A DNA stretch of 64,000 nucleotides from assembly GCF_040500525.1 (NCBI RefSeq), contig NZ_CP159405.1, positions 124,001 to 188,000 on the forward strand, given 5' to 3'. The stretch comes from Azospirillum formosense (GTDB taxonomy: Bacteria > Pseudomonadota > Alphaproteobacteria > Azospirillales > Azospirillaceae). How positions within the stretch are numbered: position 1 is the stretch's first letter; each line of letters opens with the position of its first letter. Below, piece by piece: positions 44,447 to 52,546 of the stretch. Position numbers and translations under genes: made by a program. The notes under the pieces were generated by a model that saw nothing but the letters and a program-made list of their open reading frames with translations, made no database searches and had not been told where the DNA came from.

Positions 44447-45292
44447 ATGAAGACGCAAGCGCTGATGATGGCACCCCCGGCCCCGCGGGCCGAAGGCCGC
44501 GCGGAAACCGTGGACCGTGCGGCGAAGGGCAATCTCGTTCAGTCGCTGTCGCGGGCGCTGAGCATCATGACCATCCTCGGCCAGTCGGACAGCCCGATGA
44601 GCCTGACGGCGGTGGCCGAGGCGGCGCATCTCTCGCCCTCCACGGCGCACCGTCTGCTGACCACCCTGCAGGAGGAGCGCTACGTGCGCTTCGACCAGGG
44701 CAAGCGCGGCTGGGCGGTCGGGGTGCAGGCCTACATGACCGGCACCGGGTTCCTGAAGACGCGCAGCCTGCTCGACGTCGCCCGCCCGCGCATGCGCCGG
44801 CTGATGGAGGAGACCAGCGAGGTCGTCAATCTGGCCGTCGAGGAGAACGGCGAGGCCATCTATCTGCACCGCGTCGGCGGTCCGCGCGTCGCCCAGGCGG
44901 CGCTGCCCGTCACCGACCGCACGTTGCTGCATTGTTCCGCCGTGGGCAAGGCGCTGCTCGCCGGCATGCCCGACACGCGGGTGCAGAGCATCGTGACCCA
45001 GCGCGGCATGCGCCAGTTCACCCGGACCACCGTGTCGTCGATCCCGGCGCTGCACCGGGAGCTGGTCCTGACGCGCGACCGCGGCTATGCCGTGGACCAG
45101 GAGGAGCGGGTCAGCGGCCTGCACTGCGTCGCCGCGGCGATCTACGACGAGCAGGCCCGCGTCATCGGCGCCCTGTCGCTGTCCAGCACCAACCGGCGCC
45201 TGGACGATGCCCGCGTCGTGGCCTTCGGCGAGATGGTCAAGCGCACCGCCGCGGCGGTGACCGCCGAGATCGGCGGGCGCTTTCCCACCTGA
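44447..45292 (+). CDS. IclR-family transcriptional regulator
   Basis: 281 residues. The N-terminal helix-turn-helix (LVQSLSRALSIMTILGQSDSPMSLTAVAEAAHLSPSTAHRLLTTLQEERYV) is preceded by a 30-residue Ala/Pro-rich leader. The effector domain follows (ETSEVVNLAVEENGEAIYLHRVGG, AVGKALLAG, REYGYAVDxEE-like DRGYAVDQEERVSGLHCVAAAIYD). The effector is not known. As it directly follows fdsA it is a candidate regulator of the formate dehydrogenase genes. GAGAGGGA precedes the ATG at 44447. Confidence 0.87.
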   Translation: MKTQALMMAPPAPRAEGRAETVDRAAKGNLVQSLSRALSIMTILGQSDSPMSLTAVAEAAHLSPSTAHRLLTTLQEERYVRFDQGKRGWAVGVQAYMTGTGFLKTRSLLDVARPRMRRLMEETSEVVNLAVEENGEAIYLHRVGGPRVAQAALPVTDRTLLHCSAVGKALLAGMPDTRVQSIVTQRGMRQFTRTTVSSIPALHRELVLTRDRGYAVDQEERVSGLHCVAAAIYDEQARVIGALSLSSTNRRLDDARVVAFGEMVKRTAAAVTAEIGGRFPT

Positions 45293-45462
45293 TCCCTGGG
45301 CCTGATGTGTGGGCCTGATCCCCTGGCCCAACCCCTACGGAATTCGAATTCGCGCCGGCCGGGAGGCGCGATCCGCCCCGATCCGCAAATCCCTCGGATT
45401 GGGTCGAGGCGGCTGTTACCCCGGTTTTCCTTCCTGTCACGTAGTGCTGCCCTGAAGAAACT

Positions 45463-45494
45463 GACCGCGCCCGCAACGGCGCGGTCTTTTTTTT
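45463..45494 (+). terminator. Intrinsic terminator 1 downstream of iclR
   Basis: GACCGCGCC and GGCGCGGTC, a 9-base stem followed by eight T. It could end the iclR transcript, 170 bases downstream of its stop. Confidence 0.85.
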
Positions 45495-45645
45495 GCCAAA
45501 AACTTTGTTTCCGCAATGTGGAAACCAGAGATTCCCTTGTTGCGTCGTGATGAAGACTCAGGCATCATTCTTCTTACACAGGGTTCATCACCCTTTGTAT
45601 CGGGCGGGTTGTTGCTCCGCATTTTATGCGAGCCTCTCGGATACT

Positions 45646-45675
45646 GGCCGTGCTGGAAACAGCACGGCCTTTTTG
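45646..45675 (+). terminator. Intrinsic terminator 2, orphan
   Basis: GGCCGTGCT and AGCACGGCC form a perfect nine-base stem (loop GGAAAC), then TTTTTG. No gene lies just upstream on this strand. Confidence 0.8.
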
Positions 45676-45735
45676 TTACCGAGAGGGCGCCGGGTCGGAG
45701 GGGCTATGCTGCGGTGCGGCAAAACAGCGCGCAGG

Positions 45736-46197
45736 TCACCGCGGATCGAGCAGACGCGGTCCGGAGCCGTCCTCCGACAACTCGTCCCAGGGGTTGCGCA
45801 GCGGGCATTCGCCGAGCGACAGGCAGCCGCAGCCGATGCAGTCCTCCAGCCCGTCGCGCAGCCTGGTGAGCACGGCGATGCGCTCGTCCAGGTCCGCTTT
45901 CCAGGCCGCGGACAAGCGTTTCCAGTCCTCTGCGGTGGGCGTGCGGCCGTCCGGCAGGGTCTTCAGCGCCTGCGCGATGGTGGCCAGCGGAACGCCCAGG
46001 CGCTGGGCGACCTTGATGACGGCGATGCGCCGGAGCACGTCGCGGGGGAAGCGGCGCTGGTTGCCGCTGCTCCGCCAGCTCGCGATCAGCCCCTTTGATT
46101 CGTAGAAGTGGATGGTGGACACTGCCACACCGGAGCGTTCCGCGACCTCGCCCACGGAAAGGTCCTTGTCGATGTCGGCGGGATCGAGAATCGCCAT
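45736..46197 (-). CDS. soxR: Redox-sensing MerR-family activator SoxR
   Basis: 153 residues. The N-terminal MerR helix-turn-helix ([55 protein letters not shown]) is followed by the [2Fe-2S] cluster ligands [14 protein letters not shown] typical of SoxR. Oxidised by redox-cycling compounds, it activates target promoters. A perfect SoxR box lies upstream (46231-46250). Confidence 0.93.
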   Translation of the reverse strand: MAILDPADIDKDLSVGEVAERSGVAVSTIHFYESKGLIASWRSSGNQRRFPRDVLRRIAVIKVAQRLGVPLATIAQALKTLPDGRTPTAEDWKRLSAAWKADLDERIAVLTRLRDGLEDCIGCGCLSLGECPLRNPWDELSEDGSGPRLLDPR

Positions 46198-46230
46198 CGC
46201 CGGGCCTCCCCTGGGGTTCGGAACCTCCTG

Positions 46231-46250
46231 ACCTCAAGTGAAGTTGAGGT
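46231..46250. promoter_or_regulatory. SoxR box
   Basis: ACCTCAAGTGAAGTTGAGGT, a near-perfect dyad matching the SoxR operator (consensus CCTCAAGTTAACTTGAGG). It lies in the gap between soxR and the divergent winged-helix gene, 34 bases before the soxR start and 45 before the other. Confidence 0.85.
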
Positions 46251-46294
46251 CATATCGAGAGAGAGTCAACAGCGCGCCGCATCGAGGGTAGCCG

Positions 46295-46555
46295 ATGATT
46301 TCACCAACCTCCGTCGATTGGACTTCGCTCAACACCCTGCGCGCCACGCCGGGGCCGGAGGTGACGGCTCTGCCGGCCTCGTTCCTGTCGATCACCAAGG
46401 CCGCGAATTTGAAGCCGGCCATCGTCCGCCCGGTGCTGGACGGGCTGCTGCGCCAAGGCTTCGTGCGCGAGTACGAGACCCAGTACGGCAAGGCCTACGC
46501 CCGCACGCCGGAGGGCAACCAGCGCATCCGCGAAGTGCGGGAGTGGCTGCGGTAA
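46295..46555 (+). CDS. Small winged-helix DNA-binding protein
   Basis: 86 residues: LPASFLSITKAANLKPAIVRPVLDGLLRQGFVREYETQYGKAYARTPEGNQRI reads as a winged helix-turn-helix of the MarR or similar kind, with a helix turn helix followed by a wing (YETQYGKAYARTPEG). It has no effector domain. Divergent from soxR with the SoxR box between, so it may be a SoxR target. I do not recognise a named family. Confidence 0.6.
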   Translation: MISPTSVDWTSLNTLRATPGPEVTALPASFLSITKAANLKPAIVRPVLDGLLRQGFVREYETQYGKAYARTPEGNQRIREVREWLR

Positions 46556-46771
46556 GTCTCCCCGTTCCCTTGCAGAGAGGCCGGCCCGAAGGGACGGTAT
46601 GGGCCGCGACGGCGGCCCCGCAGGCTGATGCCCGAGAAGGCAAGCGGCCGGATGGCCGCGCCGGCCGTGGGCGAACGCACATCCTGGTGTCGCCTTGGAC
46701 GGGCGGATCGCCTTCGGCGCCTCCTCGTCCCAGCCTTTCCCTCCGAAGGGCGGAAGAGGGCACAAAGAAAG

Positions 46772-46797
46772 GACGGCGCCCCTTTCGGAGCGCCGTC
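46772..46797 (-). terminator. Probable terminator of frc
   Basis: GACGGCGC and GCGCCGTC form an eight-base stem, followed on the minus strand by CTTTCTTTG. It lies 36 bases past the frc stop. Confidence 0.55.
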
Positions 46798-46832
46798 TTC
46801 GCGAGGTGTGCCGTTAGACTGTCGGGAAGCGA

Positions 46833-48083
46833 TCAGACAACCTTGTTGGCGTGCATCTCGGCGATCTGCTCCTTGCTGTAGCCGAGGCTGGCCAGGATCT
46901 CGTCCGAATGCTCGCCGAGCAGCGGCGACCCGGTGACCTCGACCGACATGTCGGAGAACTTGATCGGGCTGCCGACCGTCAGGTACTTGCCGCGCTTCTT
47001 GTGGTCGACCTCGACGATCGTGCCGCTCTTGCGGAGCGACGGGCAATCGGCGATTTCCTTCATGGTCAGCACCGGCGCGCAGGGAATGTCGAACTTGCGC
47101 AGGATGTCGACCGCCTCGTACTTGGTCTTGTCGGCCAGCCAGCCCTCGATGAAGGCGAAGATGTCGAAGATCTTGTCCTGGCGGGCTTCCGCGGTGTTGT
47201 AGGCCGGATCGTCGATCCACTCCGGCTTGCCGAGAGCCTTACAGATCGGCGCCCAGGCGTGGCCCTGGATGGTGAAGTAGATGTAAGCGTTCGGATCGGT
47301 CTCCGCGCCCTTGCACTTCAGGACCCAGCCCGGCTGGCCGCCACCGCCGGCGTTGCCGCCGCGCGGAACCACGTCGGAGAACTCGCCGTGCGGGTACTGC
47401 GGGTACTCCTCCAGGTAGCCGACGCGGTCGAGGCGCTGCTGGTCGCGCAGCTTGACGCGGCAGAGGTTGATGACCGAGTCCTGCATCGACACGGCGACCT
47501 TCTGGCCCTTGCCGGTCTTCGAACGGCCCATGAGGGCGGTCAGGATGCCGATGGCGAGGTGCATGCCGGTGTTGCTGTCGCCCAGAGCGGCGGCGCTGAC
47601 GGTCGGCGGGCCGTCCCAGAAGCCGGTGGTCGACGCGGCACCGCCGGCGCACTGGGCGACGTTCTCGTAGACCTTCAGGTCCTCGTAATGGTGGCCGTCG
47701 CTGAAGCCCTTCACCGAGGCGACGATCATGCCCGGGTTCAGCTCGTTGATGCGCTCCCAGGTGAAGCCCATGCGGTCGAGGGCGCCCGGAGCGAAGTTCT
47801 CCACGAGGACGTCGGATTCCTTGATCAGCTTCTCAAGGACTTCCTTGCCAGCCTGAGTCTTGGTGTCCAGCGTCAGCGAGCGCTTGTTGCTGTTCAGCAT
47901 CGTGAAGTAGAGCGCGTCGGCGTCGGGAATGTCACGGAGCTGGTTGCGGGTGACGTCACCGGAACCCGGCCGCTCCACCTTGATGACGTCCGCGCCGTAC
48001 CAGGCGAGGAGCTGCGTGCAGGCGGGGCCGGCCTGAACGTGGGTGAAGTCGATGATCTTGATCCCTTCGAGCGGCTTGCTCAT
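46833..48083 (-). CDS. frc: Formyl-CoA:oxalate CoA-transferase
   Basis: 416 residues, a family III CoA-transferase. The catalytic Asp169 sits in [11 protein letters not shown]. Gln17 (THVQAGP) and the glycine loop [12 protein letters not shown] at about 255-265 match the known enzyme. It moves CoA from formyl-CoA to oxalate, giving oxalyl-CoA for Oxc and releasing formate. The ATG at 48083 has AGAGGGAG upstream. It is downstream of the PAS gene on the same strand and shares its upstream operator-like element with gntR-oxc. Confidence 0.95.
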   Translation of the reverse strand: MSKPLEGIKIIDFTHVQAGPACTQLLAWYGADVIKVERPGSGDVTRNQLRDIPDADALYFTMLNSNKRSLTLDTKTQAGKEVLEKLIKESDVLVENFAPGALDRMGFTWERINELNPGMIVASVKGFSDGHHYEDLKVYENVAQCAGGAASTTGFWDGPPTVSAAALGDSNTGMHLAIGILTALMGRSKTGKGQKVAVSMQDSVINLCRVKLRDQQRLDRVGYLEEYPQYPHGEFSDVVPRGGNAGGGGQPGWVLKCKGAETDPNAYIYFTIQGHAWAPICKALGKPEWIDDPAYNTAEARQDKIFDIFAFIEGWLADKTKYEAVDILRKFDIPCAPVLTMKEIADCPSLRKSGTIVEVDHKKRGKYLTVGSPIKFSDMSVEVTGSPLLGEHSDEILASLGYSKEQIAEMHANKVV

Positions 48084-48166
48084 GGCTCGTTTACTCCCTC
48101 TCACTTATTGCGATGCCGTTGTTGAGCACTGGACAACACGGACAAACTGGCGGGATGGGTTGCGGG

Positions 48167-48595
48167 TTACTGGCTTGCGGATTCCAATTCCGACAGGCGG
48201 CGGCGGAGCTTGCGCTCCTCGGCCCAGCGGCTGCTCTCGTCGCGGATGATGGCGACGATTCCGGTCACCGTGCCGTCCGGCACGGTCAGCAGTGCGACCG
48301 TGAAGGCGATGGACAGGGCGTGCCCGTCCTTGTGCAGGGCCGGGACGCGCAGCACCTCGCTGCCGTAGCGCGTCTGGCCCGTGCGCATGGTGTTGGCATA
48401 GCCGTCCCAATGGCGCTGGCGCTGGCGTTCCGGGATGATGATGTCGAGCGACTGCCCCAGCGCTTCGCCCTCCGCGAAGCCGAACATGCGTTCGGCCGCC
48501 GGATTCCACAGAGTAATGGCGCCTTGCGCGTCAGACACGACGATCGCGTCCCCGGCGGCCATGACTAGCTGTGCGAAATCGACTGTTGCGCTCAT
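48167..48595 (-). CDS. Single PAS-domain protein upstream of frc
   Basis: 142 residues. One PAS domain (VMAAGDAIVVSDAQGAITLWNPAAERMFGFAEGEALGQSLDIIIPERQRQRHWDGYANTMRTG, then FTVALLTVPDGTVTGIVAIIRDES), with a short helical C-terminus (EERKLRRRLSELES). There is no output domain. It is co-oriented with frc, 83 bases upstream, and both are downstream of the shared 17-bp element. It may sense a ligand, redox state or cofactor; that is inference. Confidence 0.8.
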   Translation of the reverse strand: MSATVDFAQLVMAAGDAIVVSDAQGAITLWNPAAERMFGFAEGEALGQSLDIIIPERQRQRHWDGYANTMRTGQTRYGSEVLRVPALHKDGHALSIAFTVALLTVPDGTVTGIVAIIRDESSRWAEERKLRRRLSELESASQ

Positions 48596-48708
48596 GAAGC
48601 ACTCGCTCCGATACCGGACCCGAAACCTTCCGGCACCGTCGTGTCTTCTTCAAAACACGCCCGCACCGTTGGTTTTGCACTCCGTTTCCGAAGTGCGATG
48701 GGATGTGA

Positions 48709-48725
48709 GATACCGTATACCAGAT
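48709..48725 (-). promoter_or_regulatory. Candidate GntR operator upstream of the PAS-frc unit
   Basis: On the minus strand the element is ATCTGGTATACGGTATC, differing at one position from 37116-37132. It lies 114 bases upstream of the PAS gene start. Such a near-identical 17-mer upstream of two oxalate genes 11 kb apart points to one regulator. Confidence 0.65.
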
Positions 48726-49040
48726 GCGAAATGCCTGGCAAGCTCTTTTGTGCGTTGGGCGAACTAATCGCGCTTCGGACCTTTCCGGCGAACGCCGGAG
48801 ATCGGTATCCCGGCCCGCGGGAACGCGTCAGCCCGTGACGGGTCCTGCCGTCCGGCATCGTGGGACCATGACCCCCATGGCGGCGATCAAAAGCGAGTTG
48901 ACCGGAGAACCGCGCCGGGGCATCTTCGCGCCGTCCGTTGAACCCCAACGCCTGAAAGCGCTTGGGGGCCGGTGGCGAGTTTGGGGAACAATCGGCCCCG
49001 AGCCCACACAGCGCAGCGGAAAGCGCTGAACGCGCTGATC
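48726..49040. other. Gap between the frc operator and tRNA-Ser
   Basis: Open frames here (for example 48724-49029 on the plus strand) give a basic, low-complexity translation with no recognisable family. I see no terminator, repeat or other feature. Confidence 0.35.
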
Positions 49041-49130
49041 GGATGGGTGGCCGAGTGGTTTAAGGCTCCAGTCTTGAAAACTGGCGTGGGGGCAACCCCA
49101 CCGTGGGTTCGAATCCCACCCCATCCGCCA
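49041..49130 (+). tRNA. tRNA-Ser (anticodon UGA)
   Basis: A 90-base class II tRNA with encoded CCA. Acceptor GGATGGG pairs with CCCATCC. The anticodon arm is CCAGT CTTGAAA ACTGG, with TGA in the loop. A long variable arm (GTGGGGGCAACCCCAC) and T arm GTGGG TTCGAAT CCCAC follow. It reads UCA codons. Confidence 0.97.
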
Positions 49131-49418
49131 TGTCAGCTCAGGTTTCCTGAGGTCGGTCCGTTCGCACGCCTGTCCCTCGCGCCGTTGCTGCGATGGCAGC
49201 CATCAAATCAATCCGAAGCGCGGCGCGAAGCCCGTAAATGTGCCCAAGCCAACGCGGCCTGTTGCATTTCTCCGCGGGACCGATACCCTGTGCGCATCGC
49301 CAGCCACGCTGGCCGTAAGCGTTCAACGTCAACCAACGCACTCAACGATCCTCGCTGATCGGAGTGCGTTCGCGTTGCCGAACCACGGCCATCGGCGGGG
49401 ACCAGTGTGGAGAACACC

Positions 49419-50627
49419 ATGGGTCCCCAAGCGAGACTGGCGGCGGCGCGTGATCCGGCGCAAGGCCGCCTGATCGTCCTCACCGCCGTTCTGTTCGTCT
49501 CCTACCTCTGTGTCGCCCTGTCCCTTCCCGTGGTGCCGCTGTTCGTTGCCAGGGGCCTGGGGATGGACAATGTCTGGGCCGGGCTGGGCGTGGGAAGTGC
49601 GTTCCTCGCCACCATCCTCAGCCGCGGTGTCGCCGGCACCGTCTCCGACCGCCAAGGTGCCAAGCGCGCGGTCGGTCGGGGGCTGGCCTTCTATGTGGTC
49701 GGCGGGTTGGTCTCGATGGCCGCCGGCTTCCTATCGTTTTCGCCATGGGCGGCCTTTTCCGTGCTGGTGGCGGGCCGCCTGCTCATCGGCGTCGGCGAAA
49801 GCCTCGTTGGGGTCGGGGTGATCGCCTGGGGAATCGGCATCGTCGGGCCGCAGCGCTCGGGCCGCGCGCTGGCGCTGATCGGGGCGGCGCTCTACGGCGC
49901 TTTCGCGGCGGGCGGACCGCTGGGGCTGGCCCTGTTCGACCGCTTCGGCTTTTCCGGCGTCATGGCGGTCAGCGCGCTGCTGCCCGCTGTCGGGCTTCTG
50001 GCGATCCGGCGCATGGAGGGCATCCCGACCCATCCCGACGCCGACCGCCCGCCCTTCCGCCGCGTGCTGGGGCGGATCTGGCGGCAGGGCGCCATCGTCA
50101 GCCTCCAGGGCATCGGCTTCGCCGCCATCGGCGCCTTCTTCCCGCTGCACTTCGTCCACGAGGGCTGGCCCCACGCCGGGCTCGGCCTGACCGCTTTCGG
50201 CCTCGGCTTCGTGCTCGTCCGCTTCGCGCTGGGCCATCTGCCGGACCGCTTCGGCGGCCTGCGCGTGGCGATGGGGTCGCTGGCGGTGGAGGCGGTCGGG
50301 CAGGCGCTGCTGGGGAGCGCGGGCGACCCCGTCACGGCGCTGGCCGGCGCCTTCCTGACCGGGCTCGGCTGCTCGCTGATCTTTCCCGCCATGGGCCGGG
50401 AGGTCGTCCATCTCGTGGAGCCGCAACTCCGCGGCACCGCGCTCGGCGCCTTCGCGGCGTTCCAGGACGTCGCCTACGGCCTGACCGGACCGCTGGCCGG
50501 GCTGCTCGCCGACCGGGTGGGCTACGGCGGCGTCTTCCTGCTGGGAAGCGCCGCCGCCGCGCTGGGCGTCCTGACCACCATCCAGCTCCTCCGCGCGCGG
50601 CCGGTGGCGACGACCAGCCCGACCTGA
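49419..50627 (+). CDS. MFS transporter (YhhS/arabinose-exporter-like)
   Basis: 402 residues with 12 membrane segments. Motif A in the 2-3 loop is GTVSDRQGAKRAVGRG. RLLIGVGESLVGVGVIAWGIGIVG in segment 4-5 is typical of the YhhS/arabinose-efflux branch. The substrate is unknown. The ATG at 49419 has GGAG seven bases upstream; GTG at 49407 is an alternative. It is convergent with motB, with a one-base gap. Confidence 0.8.
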   Translation: MGPQARLAAARDPAQGRLIVLTAVLFVSYLCVALSLPVVPLFVARGLGMDNVWAGLGVGSAFLATILSRGVAGTVSDRQGAKRAVGRGLAFYVVGGLVSMAAGFLSFSPWAAFSVLVAGRLLIGVGESLVGVGVIAWGIGIVGPQRSGRALALIGAALYGAFAAGGPLGLALFDRFGFSGVMAVSALLPAVGLLAIRRMEGIPTHPDADRPPFRRVLGRIWRQGAIVSLQGIGFAAIGAFFPLHFVHEGWPHAGLGLTAFGLGFVLVRFALGHLPDRFGGLRVAMGSLAVEAVGQALLGSAGDPVTALAGAFLTGLGCSLIFPAMGREVVHLVEPQLRGTALGAFAAFQDVAYGLTGPLAGLLADRVGYGGVFLLGSAAAALGVLTTIQLLRARPVATTSPT

Positions 50628-50628
50628 G

Positions 50629-51579
50629 CTATTCCCCCGCCGCGGCCTTCAGGAGGGTGATGCTGATCCGCCGGTTCTGCGGGGCCAGCGGGTTGGCGGC
50701 GTCGAGATGGTCGAGGTCGGCGCGCCCCTCGACCCGGACGATCCGGCGGGCCGGCACGCCGGCGGCGATCAGCTCGCGGCGGGCGGCGTTGGCGCGGTCG
50801 CTGGACAGTTCCCAGTTGCCGTACTTCGCCCCGTCCGCATAGCCCAGCGCGTCGGTGTGGCCGGTGATGCTGAGGCGGTTGGGCGACGACGCGACGGCGC
50901 CGGCGACCAGCCGCATCAGCCGGCGCCCCTGCTCGTTCATCTGGGCGGAGCCGACGTTGTACATCGACACCTTCGCCTGATCGGTGAGCTGCACGCGCAG
51001 GCCGACGGACGTCTGCTCGATGACGACGCTGCCGGCGAGCGCCCCCAGCTCCGGCATCGTCTCCAGCGCCGTGCGCAGGTCGCGCTCGGCCTTCTCCAAC
51101 CCCTGCTGCTCGCTCAGCGCCGCGGTCTGGCGGTCGAGCAGGGCCTCCAGCTCCGCCCGCGCGTCGCGGTCCGTCTGGCTCCGGCCGCCCGGCGGGTTGG
51201 GCATGGGGTCCTTGCGCCCGGCGGGCTCGCGGTCGCTCTCGCCCAGCGAGGCGACCACCGGCGGAGCGGCGACCGGCACGCTGTGCTCCCCCGGCGCGTT
51301 GGGCGTGGACAACGCCCCCGTCTTGTCCACCGCCCGCCCGGCGAGCATGCCGTCGGCGCCCGAATTGGACTGCGACAGGGCAACCGGGTTGAAGTAGTCG
51401 GCGATGCCCTTGCGCTGCTCCACCGTGGTGATGTTCATCAGCCACATGATCAGGAAGAAGGTCATCATCGCCGTCACGAAGTCGGCGTAGGCCAGCTTCC
51501 AGGCGCTGTTGTGCTCCTCCTCCTCCTCGCCGTAGCGGCGCTTGATGATGATCGTCGGCTCGATGCGCTTGCGGGCCAT
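50629..51579 (-). CDS. motB: Flagellar motor stator protein MotB
   Basis: 316 residues. The N-terminal membrane segment contains the proton-path Asp (LAYADFVTAMMTFFLIMWLMN), then a plug-like region and a linker. The C-terminal OmpA-like peptidoglycan-binding domain has ITGHTDALGYA and NAARRELIAAGVPARRIVRVEGRADL. It lies nine bases after motA. MotAB form the stator that drives flagellar rotation. Confidence 0.93.
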   Translation of the reverse strand: MARKRIEPTIIIKRRYGEEEEEHNSAWKLAYADFVTAMMTFFLIMWLMNITTVEQRKGIADYFNPVALSQSNSGADGMLAGRAVDKTGALSTPNAPGEHSVPVAAPPVVASLGESDREPAGRKDPMPNPPGGRSQTDRDARAELEALLDRQTAALSEQQGLEKAERDLRTALETMPELGALAGSVVIEQTSVGLRVQLTDQAKVSMYNVGSAQMNEQGRRLMRLVAGAVASSPNRLSITGHTDALGYADGAKYGNWELSSDRANAARRELIAAGVPARRIVRVEGRADLDHLDAANPLAPQNRRISITLLKAAAGE

Positions 51580-51588
51580 GGCGGGGCC

Positions 51589-52476
51589 TCAGGCGGGCTG
51601 GCTCGCCTCGCGGGCCTTCGCCTGCGAGGAGAGGGTGGTGGCGACCTCGACCTCGGCGAGGCTCGGCTGCGTGTCGGCGAACAGCACCTTGCGGGCGAAC
51701 TCCGCGCAGACCTGCGGGGGGCTGCCGCGCAGATAGGCGCCCAGCCCCGCGCGCACGCAGATGAACAGGGTCAGCTCCGCCTCGCGGCGATGGCGGGCGG
51801 CGGCGGCGATCGGACCGACCAGACCGTAGGACAGCAGCACGCCCAGGAAGGTGCCGGTCAGCGCCCCGCCGATCATGTGGCCCAGCACCTCCGGCGGCTC
51901 GCTGATCGCGCTCATGGCGTTGATGACGCCCAGCACGGCGGCGACGATCCCCAGCGCCGGCAGCGCGTCGGCCAGATTCTGCAGCGCCTTCGGCACCTGG
52001 TTCAGCTCGCGCCCGATGGTCTCAATCTCCTCGTTCATCAGGGCCTCCAGGTCGTGCGGGTTGTCCTGTCCCAGCGCGATCAGGCGCATGTAGTCGCACA
52101 GGAAGGTGACGCAGCGCGGCTGGCGGAAGACCGAGGGGTACTGGGCGAAGATCGGGCTGTCGTCCGGCTTGTCGATGTCGCTCTCGATGTTCGACACGCC
52201 CTTGGACTTGGCCTGCCGCAGCAGGGCGTAGAGCAGCGAGATCAGGTCCAGATACTCGTCCTTGCTGGTGTGACGGCCGCGAGCCACCGCGCCGATGGTG
52301 CGCATGGTGGCGCGCAGCACCGCCATGGAGTTGGCGATGACGTAGCCGCCGATGCCGGCGCCGACGATGATGACGATCTCCACGGGCTGCCACAGCACGC
52401 CCATCCGCCCGCCCATGGCGGCGAAGCCGCCGAGCACGCTCAGGAAGACCGCGACGATTCCGAACAGCAAACGCAT
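51589..52476 (-). CDS. motA: Flagellar motor stator protein MotA
   Basis: 295 residues. Four membrane segments (LLFGIVAVFLSVLGGFAAMG, IVIIVGAGIGGYVIANSM, NLADALPALGIVAAVLGVINAM, MIGGALTGTFLGVLLSYGLVGPIA). The conserved loop between segments 2 and 3 carries the charged residues that touch FliG. It is downstream of a TPR gene with a 70-base gap. Confidence 0.94.
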   Translation of the reverse strand: MRLLFGIVAVFLSVLGGFAAMGGRMGVLWQPVEIVIIVGAGIGGYVIANSMAVLRATMRTIGAVARGRHTSKDEYLDLISLLYALLRQAKSKGVSNIESDIDKPDDSPIFAQYPSVFRQPRCVTFLCDYMRLIALGQDNPHDLEALMNEEIETIGRELNQVPKALQNLADALPALGIVAAVLGVINAMSAISEPPEVLGHMIGGALTGTFLGVLLSYGLVGPIAAAARHRREAELTLFICVRAGLGAYLRGSPPQVCAEFARKVLFADTQPSLAEVEVATTLSSQAKAREASQPA

Positions 52477-52546
52477 GATGTGTGTCCTCCGGCTCGGCCG
52501 AAAAGAGGGATCGGGCTCAGGGAGCCGTCGTGTGGGGCGGGGGCCG

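Larger units (their letters stand above)
45293..45735. other. Gene-free region with two intrinsic terminators, possible small RNA
   Basis: I find no convincing ORF over these 443 bases. Two rightward terminators (45463-45494 and 45646-45675) lie about 150 bases apart, with AT-rich DNA between them. A short rightward transcript ending at the second one is possible, since no gene would otherwise need it. Confidence 0.4.

Noticed and set aside
41530-44532. A 1000-residue minus-strand open frame opposite fdsA
   Set aside because: Shadow of fdsA. No recognisable motif, and a low-complexity His/Arg/Gly-rich translation.
48724-49029. A 101-residue plus-strand frame before tRNA-Ser
   Set aside because: No ribosome site or family, and it begins inside the candidate operator region of the PAS-frc unit.
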